Assembly (NCBI RefSeq): GCF_000425145.1
Contig: NZ_AULF01000006.1
Span: 124,001-188,000 of the forward strand
Reading direction: 5' to 3'
Source of the DNA: Pedobacter glucosidilyticus DSM 23534
Lineage (GTDB): Bacteria; Bacteroidota; Bacteroidia; Sphingobacteriales; Sphingobacteriaceae
DNA: 64,000 nt
Below the pieces are notes generated by a model. That model had not been told where the DNA came from, did no database searches, and saw only the letters and a list, made by a program, of their open reading frames with translations. Positions within the stretch are counted from its first letter, which is position 1. Each line of letters begins with the position of its first letter. The translations under genes and the position numbers were made by a program. Positions 27,101 through 36,500 of this stretch are shown here, piece by piece.

Positions 27101-27361
27101 TTCGCCGGCACTTGTTGCATCAGAAAGAATGTATTGCATACCTTGTACACCGTTAATAGCTCTTTCTATAATAGTTAAAGTGGATTTTACCAAAACATCG
27201 GCATTAGACCCCGGAAATTCTATAAAGATATTTACCCTTGGCGGTGCTATTTCTGGAAACTGTGCAACTGGCGAAGAGTTAATGGCCAATAGTCCCATGA
27301 AAACAATTACCACAGAAAGGGCAATTGCCAGAACCGGCCTTTTTATAAACTTGTTAAACAT
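24122..27361 (-). CDS. RND efflux transporter, HAE1 (AcrB/MexB) family
   Basis: 1079 residues, inner membrane proton-driven pump for hydrophobic or amphiphilic compounds. Seen: MFNKFIKRPVLAIALSVVIV start, RPGRVG porter region, the intramembrane proton-relay pair in GVVVDDAIVVVEAV, GFIPSEDQGQ, and C-terminal AALGGMLFG-like final helices. These features and the length place it in the drug-exporting HAE1 group rather than the heavy-metal HME group. The C-terminus has an extra charged tail of about 45 residues. It lies between the adaptor and outer membrane genes in one operon. Confidence 0.96.
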   Translation of the reverse strand: MFNKFIKRPVLAIALSVVIVFMGLLAINSSPVAQFPEIAPPRVNIFIEFPGSNADVLVKSTLTIIERAINGVQGMQYILSDATSAGEATIEVIFEPGTDPTLAAVRVKSRVDQIMTNLPPLVQREGVIISPLQPSMLMYLNLYSKEKNVDEKFLFNYANTYILPELQRIKGMGFAQAIGSRSFAIRVWLNPERMRAYSISADEVLKAIDEQSVLARPGRVGLSSGKTAQSQEYVFTYKGWYNTPEQYQNIVIKANADGEILKLKDVAEVEVGSEFVDIYSNKDGHPSASLVLKQNPGSNANMVIDEVKAKLQELKKDFPSGVDYEINYDVSKFVDASIDKVLHTLVEAFILVAIVVFIFLGDWRSTIIPILAVPVSLIGAFALMNFFGLSINLITLFALVLAIGVVVDDAIVVVEAVHVKMEEEHLSPCNAVKKVIREISGAIIAITLVMTSVFVPVAFMTGPVGVLYRQFSLTMASAIVISGFVALTLTPVLCAMLLKNTHGKPKRKTPINMFIDWFNQTFERITGKYTKFLTLIVNRRVVTFGILILFAFGIVGVNKILQAGFIPSEDQGQIYAIIQTPPGTTLERTNEISRKLQLIARKIEGVSSVTSLAGYEILTEGRGSNAGTCLINLKDWSDREQSVKEVIEELEEKSKDLPANIEYFEPPAVPGYGTSDGFSLRLLDKGSDVDYQEFDKINAEFLAALKERKELSGLFSFYSAKYPQYEILVDNELAMQKGVSVGDAMENLNVMIGSTYEQGFIRFNNYYKVYTQAGPEFRKQPSDILNMFIKNESGEMVPYSAFMKIKKTQGPNEIARYNLYISSLISGVPANGYSSGDAIEAIKEVAAKTLPRGYDIAWEGLSYDEARRGNEALYLFLVVLFFVYLILAAQYESFILPLAVLLSLPPGIFGSFFLLKAMGLANDVYAQVGLIMLVGLLGKNAVLIVEFAVQKHHKGATVLEAAIEGAKARFRPILMTSFAFIAGLIPLVIATGPGAVGNHTIGASALGGMLFGTIFGVIIVPGLYFIFGKLQEGKHLIKDEDENPLSEDFVESHSDSALSKKIQKIIKRIRNKKDDENNS

Positions 27362-27384
27362 GATTTTAAATTTAGATGTAGGCC

Positions 27385-28470
27385 TTATTCGGCATGTAAA
27401 TGATTTAACTCGGCCATTTCTTTCTCAAAAGGCACAAACTCGCCTTTTATTTGCTCGTTATTTTTAACCTTTCCTAAACCTTCAGCAAGAATTCTATCTT
27501 TTACACTTAAGCCAGACTCTAGAATGTATATATGAGGTAATTCATAAGCAACAGTAATTTGCTTGGCTTTTAAGACATTATTTTTATCTACGATGTAGAC
27601 AAACTTTTTGTCTAAAACATCAAAAGTTGCTTTTTGAGGAATGATAATAGCACTTTTAAGTACCACAGGCATCATGATGTTGCCTGTTTCACCATGTCTA
27701 AGAATACCTTTAGGATTTTGAAAAGTGGCTCTGAAAGCGATATTACCTGTCTCGTTATTAAAATCGGCTTCAATAGTTTCAACAAAGCCCGGGTAATCAA
27801 AAGTTTCTTTATTTGCCATTTGCAGATATACTTTTTGCGCATCTTTGGTTTTAGCAAGCTTTACGTAATCTAGATACTCGGCTTCAGGCACATTAAAATA
27901 CACCCACATTTTACTATTGTTAGATAGGGTAGTTAATAACTCACCCTCTTCTATCAAAGAGCCTAAACGGGTATGAAATCTATCCATAATTCCATCAAAT
28001 GGGGCTCTTATTTCTGTAAAACCTAAATGTGCTTGCGCTAAAGAAAGTTCGGCTTTTGCTTTATTAAGTTTAGCTTTTGCCAGAGCAAGCTCATTTTCAG
28101 AAACAATGTTTTTATCTCTAAGGCTTTTGGTATTTCTATACTCTATCTCCGTAAAATTCATTTCGGCTTTTGCTTTTTCAACTTCGGCTTCATAAATAAG
28201 TGGCATAATCTTAAACATCAATTGCCCTTTTTTAACAAACTGACCTTCGTCTACAAAGATTTTTTCTAAATATCCTCGTTCTTGAGATCTTAATTCTATA
28301 TGACTAGCAGACTGTACCTGACCCACATATTCTTTATACACAGAGGTATCTTTTTGAATTGGACTAGTAATAGTAAAATTGGTATCTTCTGCTTTTTCAT
28401 GTTCATGATTTTGACAAGCAGAAAATAAAGCAATGCCTACAATAGCGGTAAGCATGAATAATTTTTTCAT
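27385..28470 (-). CDS. RND efflux periplasmic adaptor lipoprotein (MFP)
   Basis: 361 residues bridging the inner-membrane pump and outer-membrane channel encoded next. Lipoprotein signal with Cys19 (VGIALFSACQNHEHE). Seen: lipoyl-like half-motifs VKKGQLMFKI and ELTFTEIRAPFDGIMDR-type region flanking a helical hairpin (about 95-150), then beta-barrel and membrane-proximal domains. A short His/Glu cluster (NHEHEKAED) follows the lipid anchor. 23 bases separate it from the pump gene. No TetR or MarR regulator is adjacent. Confidence 0.94.
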   Translation of the reverse strand: MKKLFMLTAIVGIALFSACQNHEHEKAEDTNFTITSPIQKDTSVYKEYVGQVQSASHIELRSQERGYLEKIFVDEGQFVKKGQLMFKIMPLIYEAEVEKAKAEMNFTEIEYRNTKSLRDKNIVSENELALAKAKLNKAKAELSLAQAHLGFTEIRAPFDGIMDRFHTRLGSLIEEGELLTTLSNNSKMWVYFNVPEAEYLDYVKLAKTKDAQKVYLQMANKETFDYPGFVETIEADFNNETGNIAFRATFQNPKGILRHGETGNIMMPVVLKSAIIIPQKATFDVLDKKFVYIVDKNNVLKAKQITVAYELPHIYILESGLSVKDRILAEGLGKVKNNEQIKGEFVPFEKEMAELNHLHAE

Positions 28471-28621
28471 TCGATTTTTTTGATAATAAGTGATTAAAAA
28501 AAGGAAGGATATAGCAATAAGTTTCTAATTTCTACGTAGTGAGAAAGACTAGAATTGTTAAATAAATTGCGATGATCCCTTTAAAAGATTGGCTTAAATG
28601 AAATATTTAAACCTTAAAGTA

Positions 28622-28999
28622 CTAAGCTATTAAATAGCTTTTCCAGGAATGGTGTAAAATAAATAAAGCAACCTGAGGCTGGTTTTGGTAGGACTGTAAA
28701 AGTTGAGTAAATAACCTTTTAACGGATGAGCTGCTGTAAGAATCAATAGCTGTTGTTATATTCCAATTTAAAAGCCCAATATGGTCATTGATATGCTCAA
28801 AACGCTCTTGATTATCAGCAGCTTCTTCCTGATAAGGTTTGGGAAAAGACTCTGATGGTAAGTGAGGATGATATTGTTTAACGTAAGTACCGCTATGAGT
28901 TAAATACTGATGCGTTAAAATCTCATATTTATCATTAGCGGATGACTCTTTTAACTGGAGGCTTGTTAGAAGCGTAAGAAAGAATAAAAAGAGTTTCAT
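28622..28999 (-). CDS. Small secreted His-rich protein of unknown function
   Basis: About 125 residues from ATG 28999 (MKLFLFFLTLLTSLQLKESSA, a clear signal peptide); the open frame extends to 29071, but the extra part is not signal-like. The mature part is rich in His and aromatic residues (HQYLTHSGTYVKQYHPHLP, ERFEHINDHIG, LFILHHSW). No known domain. It lies 150 bases upstream of the RND adaptor gene on the same strand and downstream of a DoxX gene, so it could belong to the same regulon. Confidence 0.6.
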   Translation of the reverse strand: MKLFLFFLTLLTSLQLKESSANDKYEILTHQYLTHSGTYVKQYHPHLPSESFPKPYQEEAADNQERFEHINDHIGLLNWNITTAIDSYSSSSVKRLFTQLLQSYQNQPQVALFILHHSWKSYLIA

Positions 29000-29156
29000 G
29001 TTTAAGCTGAGTAATTGGTTTACCTTACTTTTTAAACTCTCGTTTTTATTTCTCTTCAACATGATGTGCAAAGTTAGAAATATTAAAAGAATAAAAGCAA
29101 CTTAATATCCTGTTGGAAAAGAAGTTATTTTCATTAATAGGCATTAAGAAATTATC

Positions 29157-29534
29157 TTACTTTAGCATAGGGATATATTTCTCTCTGCACTCAAACAATA
29201 ACCAAACATTTACAGCAAAAAAGACTAAAGCTATAGGTAAACCCGATGGCTCGTTAAAGATATGGGTAAGTAAAATACCAACAGTTATGGGTAATACCAT
29301 GATAGCTGCCAATGCTCTAAACCTTGGGATGATAATTAGAATACCTCCAACAATTTCTACAACCGCTACTAATGGCATCAGCCAAACGATGGTTGTGTAA
29401 GCCACCATGACTTTTATCATACTTTCGGGCATATCTTCTGGCATAGGCATATAATTTAAAAATTTATTTAATCCTGCATTGATAAACATTAACCCAAAAA
29501 GAAGACTTAAAATAAATAGTATTTTACTTTTCAT
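29157..29534 (-). CDS. DoxX-family membrane protein
   Basis: 125 residues with four hydrophobic helices. DoxX-type pattern: LFGLMFINAGLNKFLNYMPMP in the first helix, MPLVAVVEIVGGILIIIPRF in the second and third, and VGILLTHIFN later. DoxX proteins are small quinol-related or redox-associated membrane proteins of uncertain role. Probably first gene of the minus-strand set leading to the RND pump, but an internal promoter is possible. Confidence 0.85.
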   Translation of the reverse strand: MKSKILFILSLLFGLMFINAGLNKFLNYMPMPEDMPESMIKVMVAYTTIVWLMPLVAVVEIVGGILIIIPRFRALAAIMVLPITVGILLTHIFNEPSGLPIALVFFAVNVWLLFECREKYIPMLK

Positions 29535-29687
29535 AATGTTGGTTTTACTTGGTTTAGATTTTTTAGTAATACAAACTAAATATATTAAATATTAGTAGGA
29601 ACGTAAAGAACAAATTACAATCAAATGCTGAAACATTTACAACTGTTTTAATCGTAGATGGTTAATATTGTCTAAAATTAAAAATAG

Positions 29688-30899
29688 ATGAACAGCAGAG
29701 AAAGGATTATTTTATTATTACTTGCGGCTTTAAACTTTACTCATATTCTTGATTTCATGATTATGATGCCTTTGGGAAATTATTTGATGCCTTATTTTAA
29801 CATTTCTTCTCAGCAATTTTCTATGCTGGTAGCAGCTTATACTTTTAGTGCAGGTGTATCGGGCTTTTTGGCTGCTTTTTTTGTTGATAAATACGACAGA
29901 AAGCAAGTATTATTAAGAGCTTACGCTGGCTTTTTAATTGGGACATTATTTTGTGCGCTATCACCAACCTATAGTTTACTATTAGTTTCCAGAATTGTTG
30001 CTGGTATTTTTGGAGGTTTAATTGGGGCACAAGTTTTATCTATTGTAGCAGACTTGATTCCTTACGAGAGAAGAGGAATGGCTATGGGGGTTATTATGGC
30101 TGCATTCTCAGTTGCTTCGGTTTTTGGTGTTCCGTTTTCTTTGTATTTAGCTAATATTTTCAATTGGCATGGTCCTTTCTTTTTTGTTGCAGGTTTAGGC
30201 GTCATACTAGTACCATTTTTAATGAAATATTTACCTAAAATGGATACACATATAAAGCCCGCTGGAAGTGAAAAAGTTGGTCCTTTAAGATTAATAAAAG
30301 ATATTGCTAAAGATAAAAATCAAATGCTGGCTCTTGCTTTATCAGCAACTATTATGTTGGGTCATTTCATGATTATCCCTTTTTTAAATCCTTTTATGGA
30401 ATTTAATAAAGGGTTTAGTAAAGTACAAACGCCCATGATATACATGGTTGGTGGAGCTCTAACGCTGGTGAGTTCTCCATTTTTAGGTAAATTAGCAGAT
30501 AAAATAGGTAAACATAGGCTGTTTATCATGATGGCTATTACAACCACTATACCTATTGCGTTGATAACTAACTTACCTGATTTCCCTTTTTACCAAGTTT
30601 TATGTATCACCGGTTTTTGGTTTGTTGTATCAAGCGGAAGGATGATACCTGCACAAGCTATGGTAAGTAATGTTGTAAGTACAGAAAGAAGGGGAAGTTT
30701 TATGAGTATAAACTCATCTGTGCAACAGATATTTGTTGGTTTAGCTTCGGTGATATCAGGTTTTATTGTGGTTAAAAGAGCCGACAATGCTATTCTGCAT
30801 TATGATATTACAGGTTATATCAGCATAGCTATTACTTTAATAAGTATCTATTTTGTATCTCAATTACATGTAAGAACCAAAACTAAGAATACACTGTAA
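29688..30899 (+). CDS. Major facilitator superfamily transporter (DHA1-like)
   Basis: 403 residues with twelve hydrophobic segments. Seen: the MFS motif A equivalent between helices 2 and 3 (GFLAAFFVDKYDRKQVLL), RIVAGIFGGLIGAQ in helix 4, and a second-half copy SPFLGKLADKIGKHRLF. The arrangement suggests a proton-coupled drug or metabolite exporter of the DHA1 type; the substrate is unknown. It is divergent from the DoxX gene and closed by a clear terminator. Confidence 0.9.
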   Translation: MNSRERIILLLLAALNFTHILDFMIMMPLGNYLMPYFNISSQQFSMLVAAYTFSAGVSGFLAAFFVDKYDRKQVLLRAYAGFLIGTLFCALSPTYSLLLVSRIVAGIFGGLIGAQVLSIVADLIPYERRGMAMGVIMAAFSVASVFGVPFSLYLANIFNWHGPFFFVAGLGVILVPFLMKYLPKMDTHIKPAGSEKVGPLRLIKDIAKDKNQMLALALSATIMLGHFMIIPFLNPFMEFNKGFSKVQTPMIYMVGGALTLVSSPFLGKLADKIGKHRLFIMMAITTTIPIALITNLPDFPFYQVLCITGFWFVVSSGRMIPAQAMVSNVVSTERRGSFMSINSSVQQIFVGLASVISGFIVVKRADNAILHYDITGYISIAITLISIYFVSQLHVRTKTKNTL

Positions 30900-30904
30900 A
30901 CAAA

Positions 30905-30932
30905 AGGGTAGCTATGAAATAATAGCTACCCT
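30905..30932. terminator. Hairpin terminator between MFS and lyase-like genes
   Basis: Perfect 11-base stem AGGGTAGCTAT / ATAGCTACCCT with a 6-base loop, between convergent genes. Confidence 0.8.
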
Positions 30933-30957
30933 CTGTTTTGAAATAGAAAAATGGTTA

Positions 30958-32124
30958 TTACTGTACTTGCTCTACTCTGATTGAAGATATTCTATCATTA
31001 ACTGAAGAACTGAAGCAGCTTTGATCAGAGGTATAAGTTCCAATAAGAGTATCAAAATTGTTATTTGCGTAAACTCTAACCCTTAAACCTGAAGGAACTC
31101 TTATTGATGAAGCGTCATCGTTAACAAAACCTAAAGCCTGTAATTGTGATAAAGTATAATCACCCACACTTAAACTAGCACTCCAACCTGTATAATTACA
31201 TCCTTGGCGTACTGTTACTTTTGGTATTTCCCAATACCTAACATTAGACCAAGTTACAACAGAATTTGTTTTATTAGCATCTTCATCTTCTCTGCCATAA
31301 TTACCATATTTCATGTAATTAGTCCCATCACCATTTGTTGGCACTTGGTTTTCTTCACAAGAGTATTTTTCATCACCATTTACATATATGACAATACGTC
31401 CTGGTCTTGATGCAATTTCTTGAAAATGCACAACATTAATTGTTGTAGGTGTGTTTAAAATATTTGTAGCAATAGTACGGCTACCAACTTCGTTGGTTAC
31501 TCCATTAGGCACAACTCTCAATTGTCCTCCATTTACAGCTCCATCACCTCTAATTTGCAGTAGTGTAGCTCTTTGCGCACCACTTATGATGATACCTCCC
31601 CATATTTGGAAAACCGCATTATTGGCAAAAACATTATTGTTAATAGTAATAATACCTTCAAATTGACGAATATCACCAGTATCATAATTGTCTTGAATTC
31701 TTATTTCAGAACGGTTTCCTGGAGCTTTGTGCAGTGTAAAAGTATTTCTTTTATTATTACTAGCACTGTAGGTATAACTAGCTGCATTATTAGAGCCATA
31801 AGAGGTACCTGATGTACTTCCACTAACATTTATATACCAAGCATCACCATTATTCCAAGTTCGTGTTTCTACGCCATTACCCTCTTCTAAATGTACCCTT
31901 TGGTTAGCTTCAATGGTAGAAGTTATTTCTGACCAACCAGAACCATTTTCTGCTGCCGCAACAGTAATTGCATTTTTACTTCCTGCATTTGTATTTAGCT
32001 GCTCTACTGATGTTTCTTTGGTGTCTTTTTTACAAGCTACAACTAGGGCGGATGCTGCAATTATGGTTAATAAAGAAGCTTTTTTTACTGAAAAGCTTAA
32101 GATAGAATTTGAATTATTTTTCAT
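30958..32124 (-). CDS. Jelly-roll polysaccharide-lyase-like lipoprotein with beta/gamma-crystallin tail
   Basis: 388 residues. Lipoprotein signal with LVVACKKD (Cys about residue 31). The central domain (about 65-295) resembles alginate-lyase-type jelly-rolls: NRSEIRIQDN (compare RSEL-R), AVFQIWGG (compare QIH), and YMKYGNYG (compare YFKAG-Y). The catalytic His of PL7 enzymes appears replaced by Trp, so activity is uncertain. The C-terminal domain (about 305-388) is a beta/gamma-crystallin with two Ca-binding motifs, NDDASS (335-340) and NDRISS (376-381). Probably surface-exposed. Monocistronic, no SusCD beside it. Confidence 0.7.
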   Translation of the reverse strand: MKNNSNSILSFSVKKASLLTIIAASALVVACKKDTKETSVEQLNTNAGSKNAITVAAAENGSGWSEITSTIEANQRVHLEEGNGVETRTWNNGDAWYINVSGSTSGTSYGSNNAASYTYSASNNKRNTFTLHKAPGNRSEIRIQDNYDTGDIRQFEGIITINNNVFANNAVFQIWGGIIISGAQRATLLQIRGDGAVNGGQLRVVPNGVTNEVGSRTIATNILNTPTTINVVHFQEIASRPGRIVIYVNGDEKYSCEENQVPTNGDGTNYMKYGNYGREDEDANKTNSVVTWSNVRYWEIPKVTVRQGCNYTGWSASLSVGDYTLSQLQALGFVNDDASSIRVPSGLRVRVYANNNFDTLIGTYTSDQSCFSSSVNDRISSIRVEQVQ

Positions 32125-32492
32125 GTTTAACTTTTATGGTTTTTATTGTTTAATTGGAGTTTCGTTAAATTAGATTTTTTGTCATTTGGATTTGTTTTCC
32201 AGCCTCCTTTCTCCCTCTTTCTTTAAGAGGGCTTTAATTTAAAAATAAGTATTATTTATGTTACAATTGGTTAGGCTAATATCTGTATTTGGTCGACTAT
32301 TAAGTAATAACCCAGTTAGTGATACCAAAGGATATTGGAGAAAACAAACATTGGTATTAATAAAAAAGAAAATATATGTTTTATAAAATTATAATATAGA
32401 ATAATTTTTGACGATAATAGTATTATAAAGTTAATTTAATTTCTTTATAAAAACATGAAACGTTTGCGTAAAATAAGATGGCATTTTAATTT
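32125..32492. other. Spacer (368 bases)
   Basis: AT-rich DNA between the lyase-like gene and the PorP/SprF gene. No gene, tRNA or clear hairpin was seen; presumably it holds the promoter of the lyase-like gene. Confidence 0.5.
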
Positions 32493-33518
32493 TCACCAGA
32501 ATCTAATTGGTTGTAATACTTTATATTTATTATTAAGTGTTAACCCTATCATGATTTCTTGAGTACCTTTTGAGACAGCATTTAATGGAGATGTTGTTAT
32601 ATCATAAGCATAGCTGATGTGTACCAAAGAAGATATATTAAAGCCTAACATACCAGAAAAAGCATCGCTCTCTCTATAGCTACCACCCAGCCACAGTTTA
32701 TCTTTAAAAGTAAATTTTACATTATAATCCAACGTAGGTTTTAATGGTTTTATCCATTTTAACATTACCGAAGGTATTAAGGTATAATTATCATCAAACC
32801 AAAATTTATAGCCAGCAGTTATGAAATAGTGAGGCACAGTGGTAGCCTCTTTATAAGTATTATCATCATTAAAAACAATATTTTGTGGCAATACTTGCTG
32901 TATAGATGCCCCAGCAAAATAGGTGGGTGCATATAACCAAACACCAACATTTACATCAGGCTTAAGCCTACTTACTTGGCCACTTGATAAAGCTTGGTCT
33001 GCTGCTTCGCCCGGCTTTAAATCATCAAAATTGATATTACTGTGAGATACCCCAGCACTAAGCCCTACAGCTAAATTTACATGTGCAGATAGACCTAAAT
33101 GATAGGCATAAGTAATATTAAAATTGCTTTGTTTTAATGCTCCTGCTTTATCAGTAGTCGCTACAAAACCCAAACCATGGTGCGGGGCCGAGGTAATATA
33201 TTCATATTGGTATTTGTATACATAGAAACTCTCACCTGTCATATCAAAAGAAGTAGGTGTTAAACGCTCATCTTTTTTACCTAAAGGGAAATGTATACTT
33301 AGATAGCTGGTTTCTGGGGCATCCTTTAAACCAATCCATTGCTTACGATTAGTAAATTTAATATCAATATAGTTTTCTATCCCTGTTAAAGCAGGGTTAA
33401 TGATATAATTATTGAGAATATATTGTGTGTACTGAGGTTTTTGCTGGGCATAGCTAAGCCCTATACTCAATTGTATGAATAACATAAAAATACAATATCT
33501 TCTTCCTTTCCTTTGCAC
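32493..33518 (-). CDS. Type IX secretion membrane protein, PorP/SprF family
   Basis: 341 residues with a signal peptide (ends about residue 24, GLSYAQQ). The family start QKPQYTQYILNNYIINPALTG is diagnostic, followed by a beta-barrel pattern with GLGFVATTDKAG, FAGASIQQVLPQ and a terminal aromatic FW. PorP/SprF proteins sit in the outer membrane and are needed to secrete or attach partner proteins carrying type B sorting domains. The upstream gene encodes exactly such a protein, and the coding regions overlap by one base, so the pair is an operon. Confidence 0.95.
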   Translation of the reverse strand: MQRKGRRYCIFMLFIQLSIGLSYAQQKPQYTQYILNNYIINPALTGIENYIDIKFTNRKQWIGLKDAPETSYLSIHFPLGKKDERLTPTSFDMTGESFYVYKYQYEYITSAPHHGLGFVATTDKAGALKQSNFNITYAYHLGLSAHVNLAVGLSAGVSHSNINFDDLKPGEAADQALSSGQVSRLKPDVNVGVWLYAPTYFAGASIQQVLPQNIVFNDDNTYKEATTVPHYFITAGYKFWFDDNYTLIPSVMLKWIKPLKPTLDYNVKFTFKDKLWLGGSYRESDAFSGMLGFNISSLVHISYAYDITTSPLNAVSKGTQEIMIGLTLNNKYKVLQPIRFW

Positions 33519-36500
33519 TACCTTACAATCATAACCGACCCAGAATATTTTAAATTTCGTTCTTCAATGGTTATGATGTAATAATAAGCGCCAACTGGTA
33601 GATCTTCCCCATTAAATCTACCATCCCAAGCTTGGTTGTAGTTATCACTTTGATAGACAACTTTTCCGTATCTATTGTAAACATTTACATTTACAGATGG
33701 ATAGCTGTCTAAGTATTTAATCTCCCATCTATCGTTTGTACCATCCCCATTAGGGGTAAAAACATTTGGGATTTCAGGCTTTTGCAAAACTTTAACAAAT
33801 ACATCATCTGTAGCAACACATCCTGTAGCACTATTAACCGTTAAGGTGTAAGTTATATCATCTGTAGGATTAGCAACTGGGTTTAATACTGAAGGATTAC
33901 TAAGACCTGTAGCCGGAGACCAGCTATAAGTTAAACCTTCTCCAGAAGCAACAGCATTTAAGATTGCATTACCGCCAATTAATATTGTTTGATTTTCGCC
34001 TGCGCTGATGATAGGCGTCGGATTAACTTTTATGCTTTGGCTTAAAACCTCTATACAACCATTAACCCCTGTAAAAGTATAAGTAATCTGATGTTCGCCA
34101 GGACCAGCCGATGATGGCGAGAACATTCCGTCAGCAGTAACGCCTCTTCCTGTAAAAGTTGCGCTACCTGTGAAACCACTAAGCTCTCTTGCTTGCGTAA
34201 TCCTAAAATTAGCTTGCTCTTGACAAACTTCTGGTATTGGTGTAAAAGAAATTTGAGGAACCGCTTTAAGTGTAATACTCATAATTTTCTCTGAAACACA
34301 AGTTTCAGAATAGACTTTGAGCTTTGCGGTTATAATTTTTGTAAGCGGGCTATGAAAAAGCGGGAAGATAAAACTATACTCGGCACCAGAAACCGGAGCA
34401 TTTACCACCTGATAATAATTTGGATTACTGGATCCTGACGTTTCATTAAAAAACCATTCTATTTTAGTAATGCTACCAAAACTTATGGTTGATAAATCTT
34501 TAAGTATAACAGGTTGGTTACTGCATAAATTATGAACGTTTAACACTTCAAAATTCACCTCAGGTATGGCTGCTATCACATTAAAATTTAATGTGTCTGA
34601 TTTACTACAACCATTAAAAGTTGCTGTTAATATCACTTCATAATTACCTGCTGCTGTATATGGGTGAATAGGATTTTTTTGTGTGGATGTGTTTCCATCT
34701 CCAAAATTCCACACGTAAGTTATCGCCGGATCATCTACTCCGTTTATGGTGGTATTATTGGTAAAAGTAGCTTTGCCTTGAGGTAAGCAAGTAGAAGGAA
34801 GTGTAAAATTTACTTGAGGAACCGCTTTAAGCGTGATGATTTTATCTAAATAACTAGAGCAAGAAATACCAGAATAAACTACCATTCTTATTTTAACTTG
34901 CTTTGTAAGAGGAGTATGAAAAATAGGATAATTAAAACGGTATTGTCTTTTTAAAGAGGTATTTCTTAGTTCCGGAGACTCATCAACTAATTTTAATGCT
35001 GGGTTTTGATCATAATCCCAATACCACTCTATTTTTGTTATTTCGCCAAAATCTACTGAAGCTAAATCTTCAATAATTACTTCTTGGTTAATACATAAGT
35101 TATTTTCATTTAAGACATTAAATCTGGCTAGGGGTGTACTCCCATTTACTATAAAATCCTTTTCCAAAACCGTTTGGCAGCCCGTAATTGTAGAAGTAGC
35201 CGTTAATTTTACCCGATAAACACCTTGCGCACTGTAGTTATGTACGCCATCTTTTTGTATTGATGTATTTAAAGAGCCCGAGGTAGGGTCGCCAAAATCC
35301 CAAACGTAAGACATGTTACTATTATCAGCAATGGTACTTGTGTTGATAAATGTTGCTATAGCATCATTCAAACAAAAATCAGGTGTTATAAAATCGGTAA
35401 TGGGTAAAGGGTTTATCTTGATAACTTTACTGATGGCTTTTGTACAAGCGTTATTTGTAGTTATAGTAAGCGTTACTGTAAAATCTCCTACAGTAGTAAA
35501 CACGTGTTTGGGGTTTTGTAAAGTGGAGGTATTACCGTCGCCAAAATTCCACGACCATGAAGTTATGGTTTGCTCTGTTGCTGTAGAAATATCAGAAAAC
35601 TGAATTTCTTTATTTACACATGCTGTACTAGAAAAATTAAAATCGGGATTAGGAAATGGGTTGATGCTGATGGTATCTTTAAAAACTTCCGACCAACAAC
35701 CTTTATCAACAGCTACAGATAAGGATACTATCTTATCTCCTGGCGTAGCATAAGCATGATTTGGATTTTGTAAGGTAGAAATATTACCATCACCAAAATC
35801 CCAAAGCCATTTATTTACAGTATTTCCTCTGCCATCAGTTATAGGTGTAAAATCAATTGTTGATTCTGGACAAAGTTTATTGTTGTAAATAAAGGATGCC
35901 ATAGGAGGGTTAAAAACTTCAAACTCGGTTGCTATTTCCTCCTCTGCACTACAGCTAGCTGGCGCAGGGTTTAATACCGTAGCTTTTAAATTATACATAC
36001 CACTAGTAGTAATTTCACTAGCGTTTATTTGATAATCATAGAAATAACTGGTAATGCCGTTTACTGTTTCAATTTGCGATGGTGTAACTGAGAATATAGT
36101 ATCTCTTTTTAAGCCATTCTTAAAATCCCAAATAATTTTATTGGTTTGATAGGGGAGTTTAAGTTGAACTTGATAATCTTCCCCGATACATAAATTAGAT
36201 GTTGCATTTGAACTTCCCTTAGGAAAAAAGGAAATATTGGCGTTTAAATTTTTTAAATCAGAGCCAGCTAGATAAGCATAAGATTCTATATTTCCATAAC
36301 CATAGGCTATAGCTACAAAACCTCCACTACAAACTATACGGTGGGCAGGGTTTGTAGCAGATGAACTTGTAACGTCTACGGTGATATAACTATACTCATT
36401 ATCAATAGTTACAAAACTGCCATTAGGTATAGCATTATCTACCCTTAAACTTGGTACATCTACAGTTTTAAGAATGATATTTATATAATGGGCTATAATA

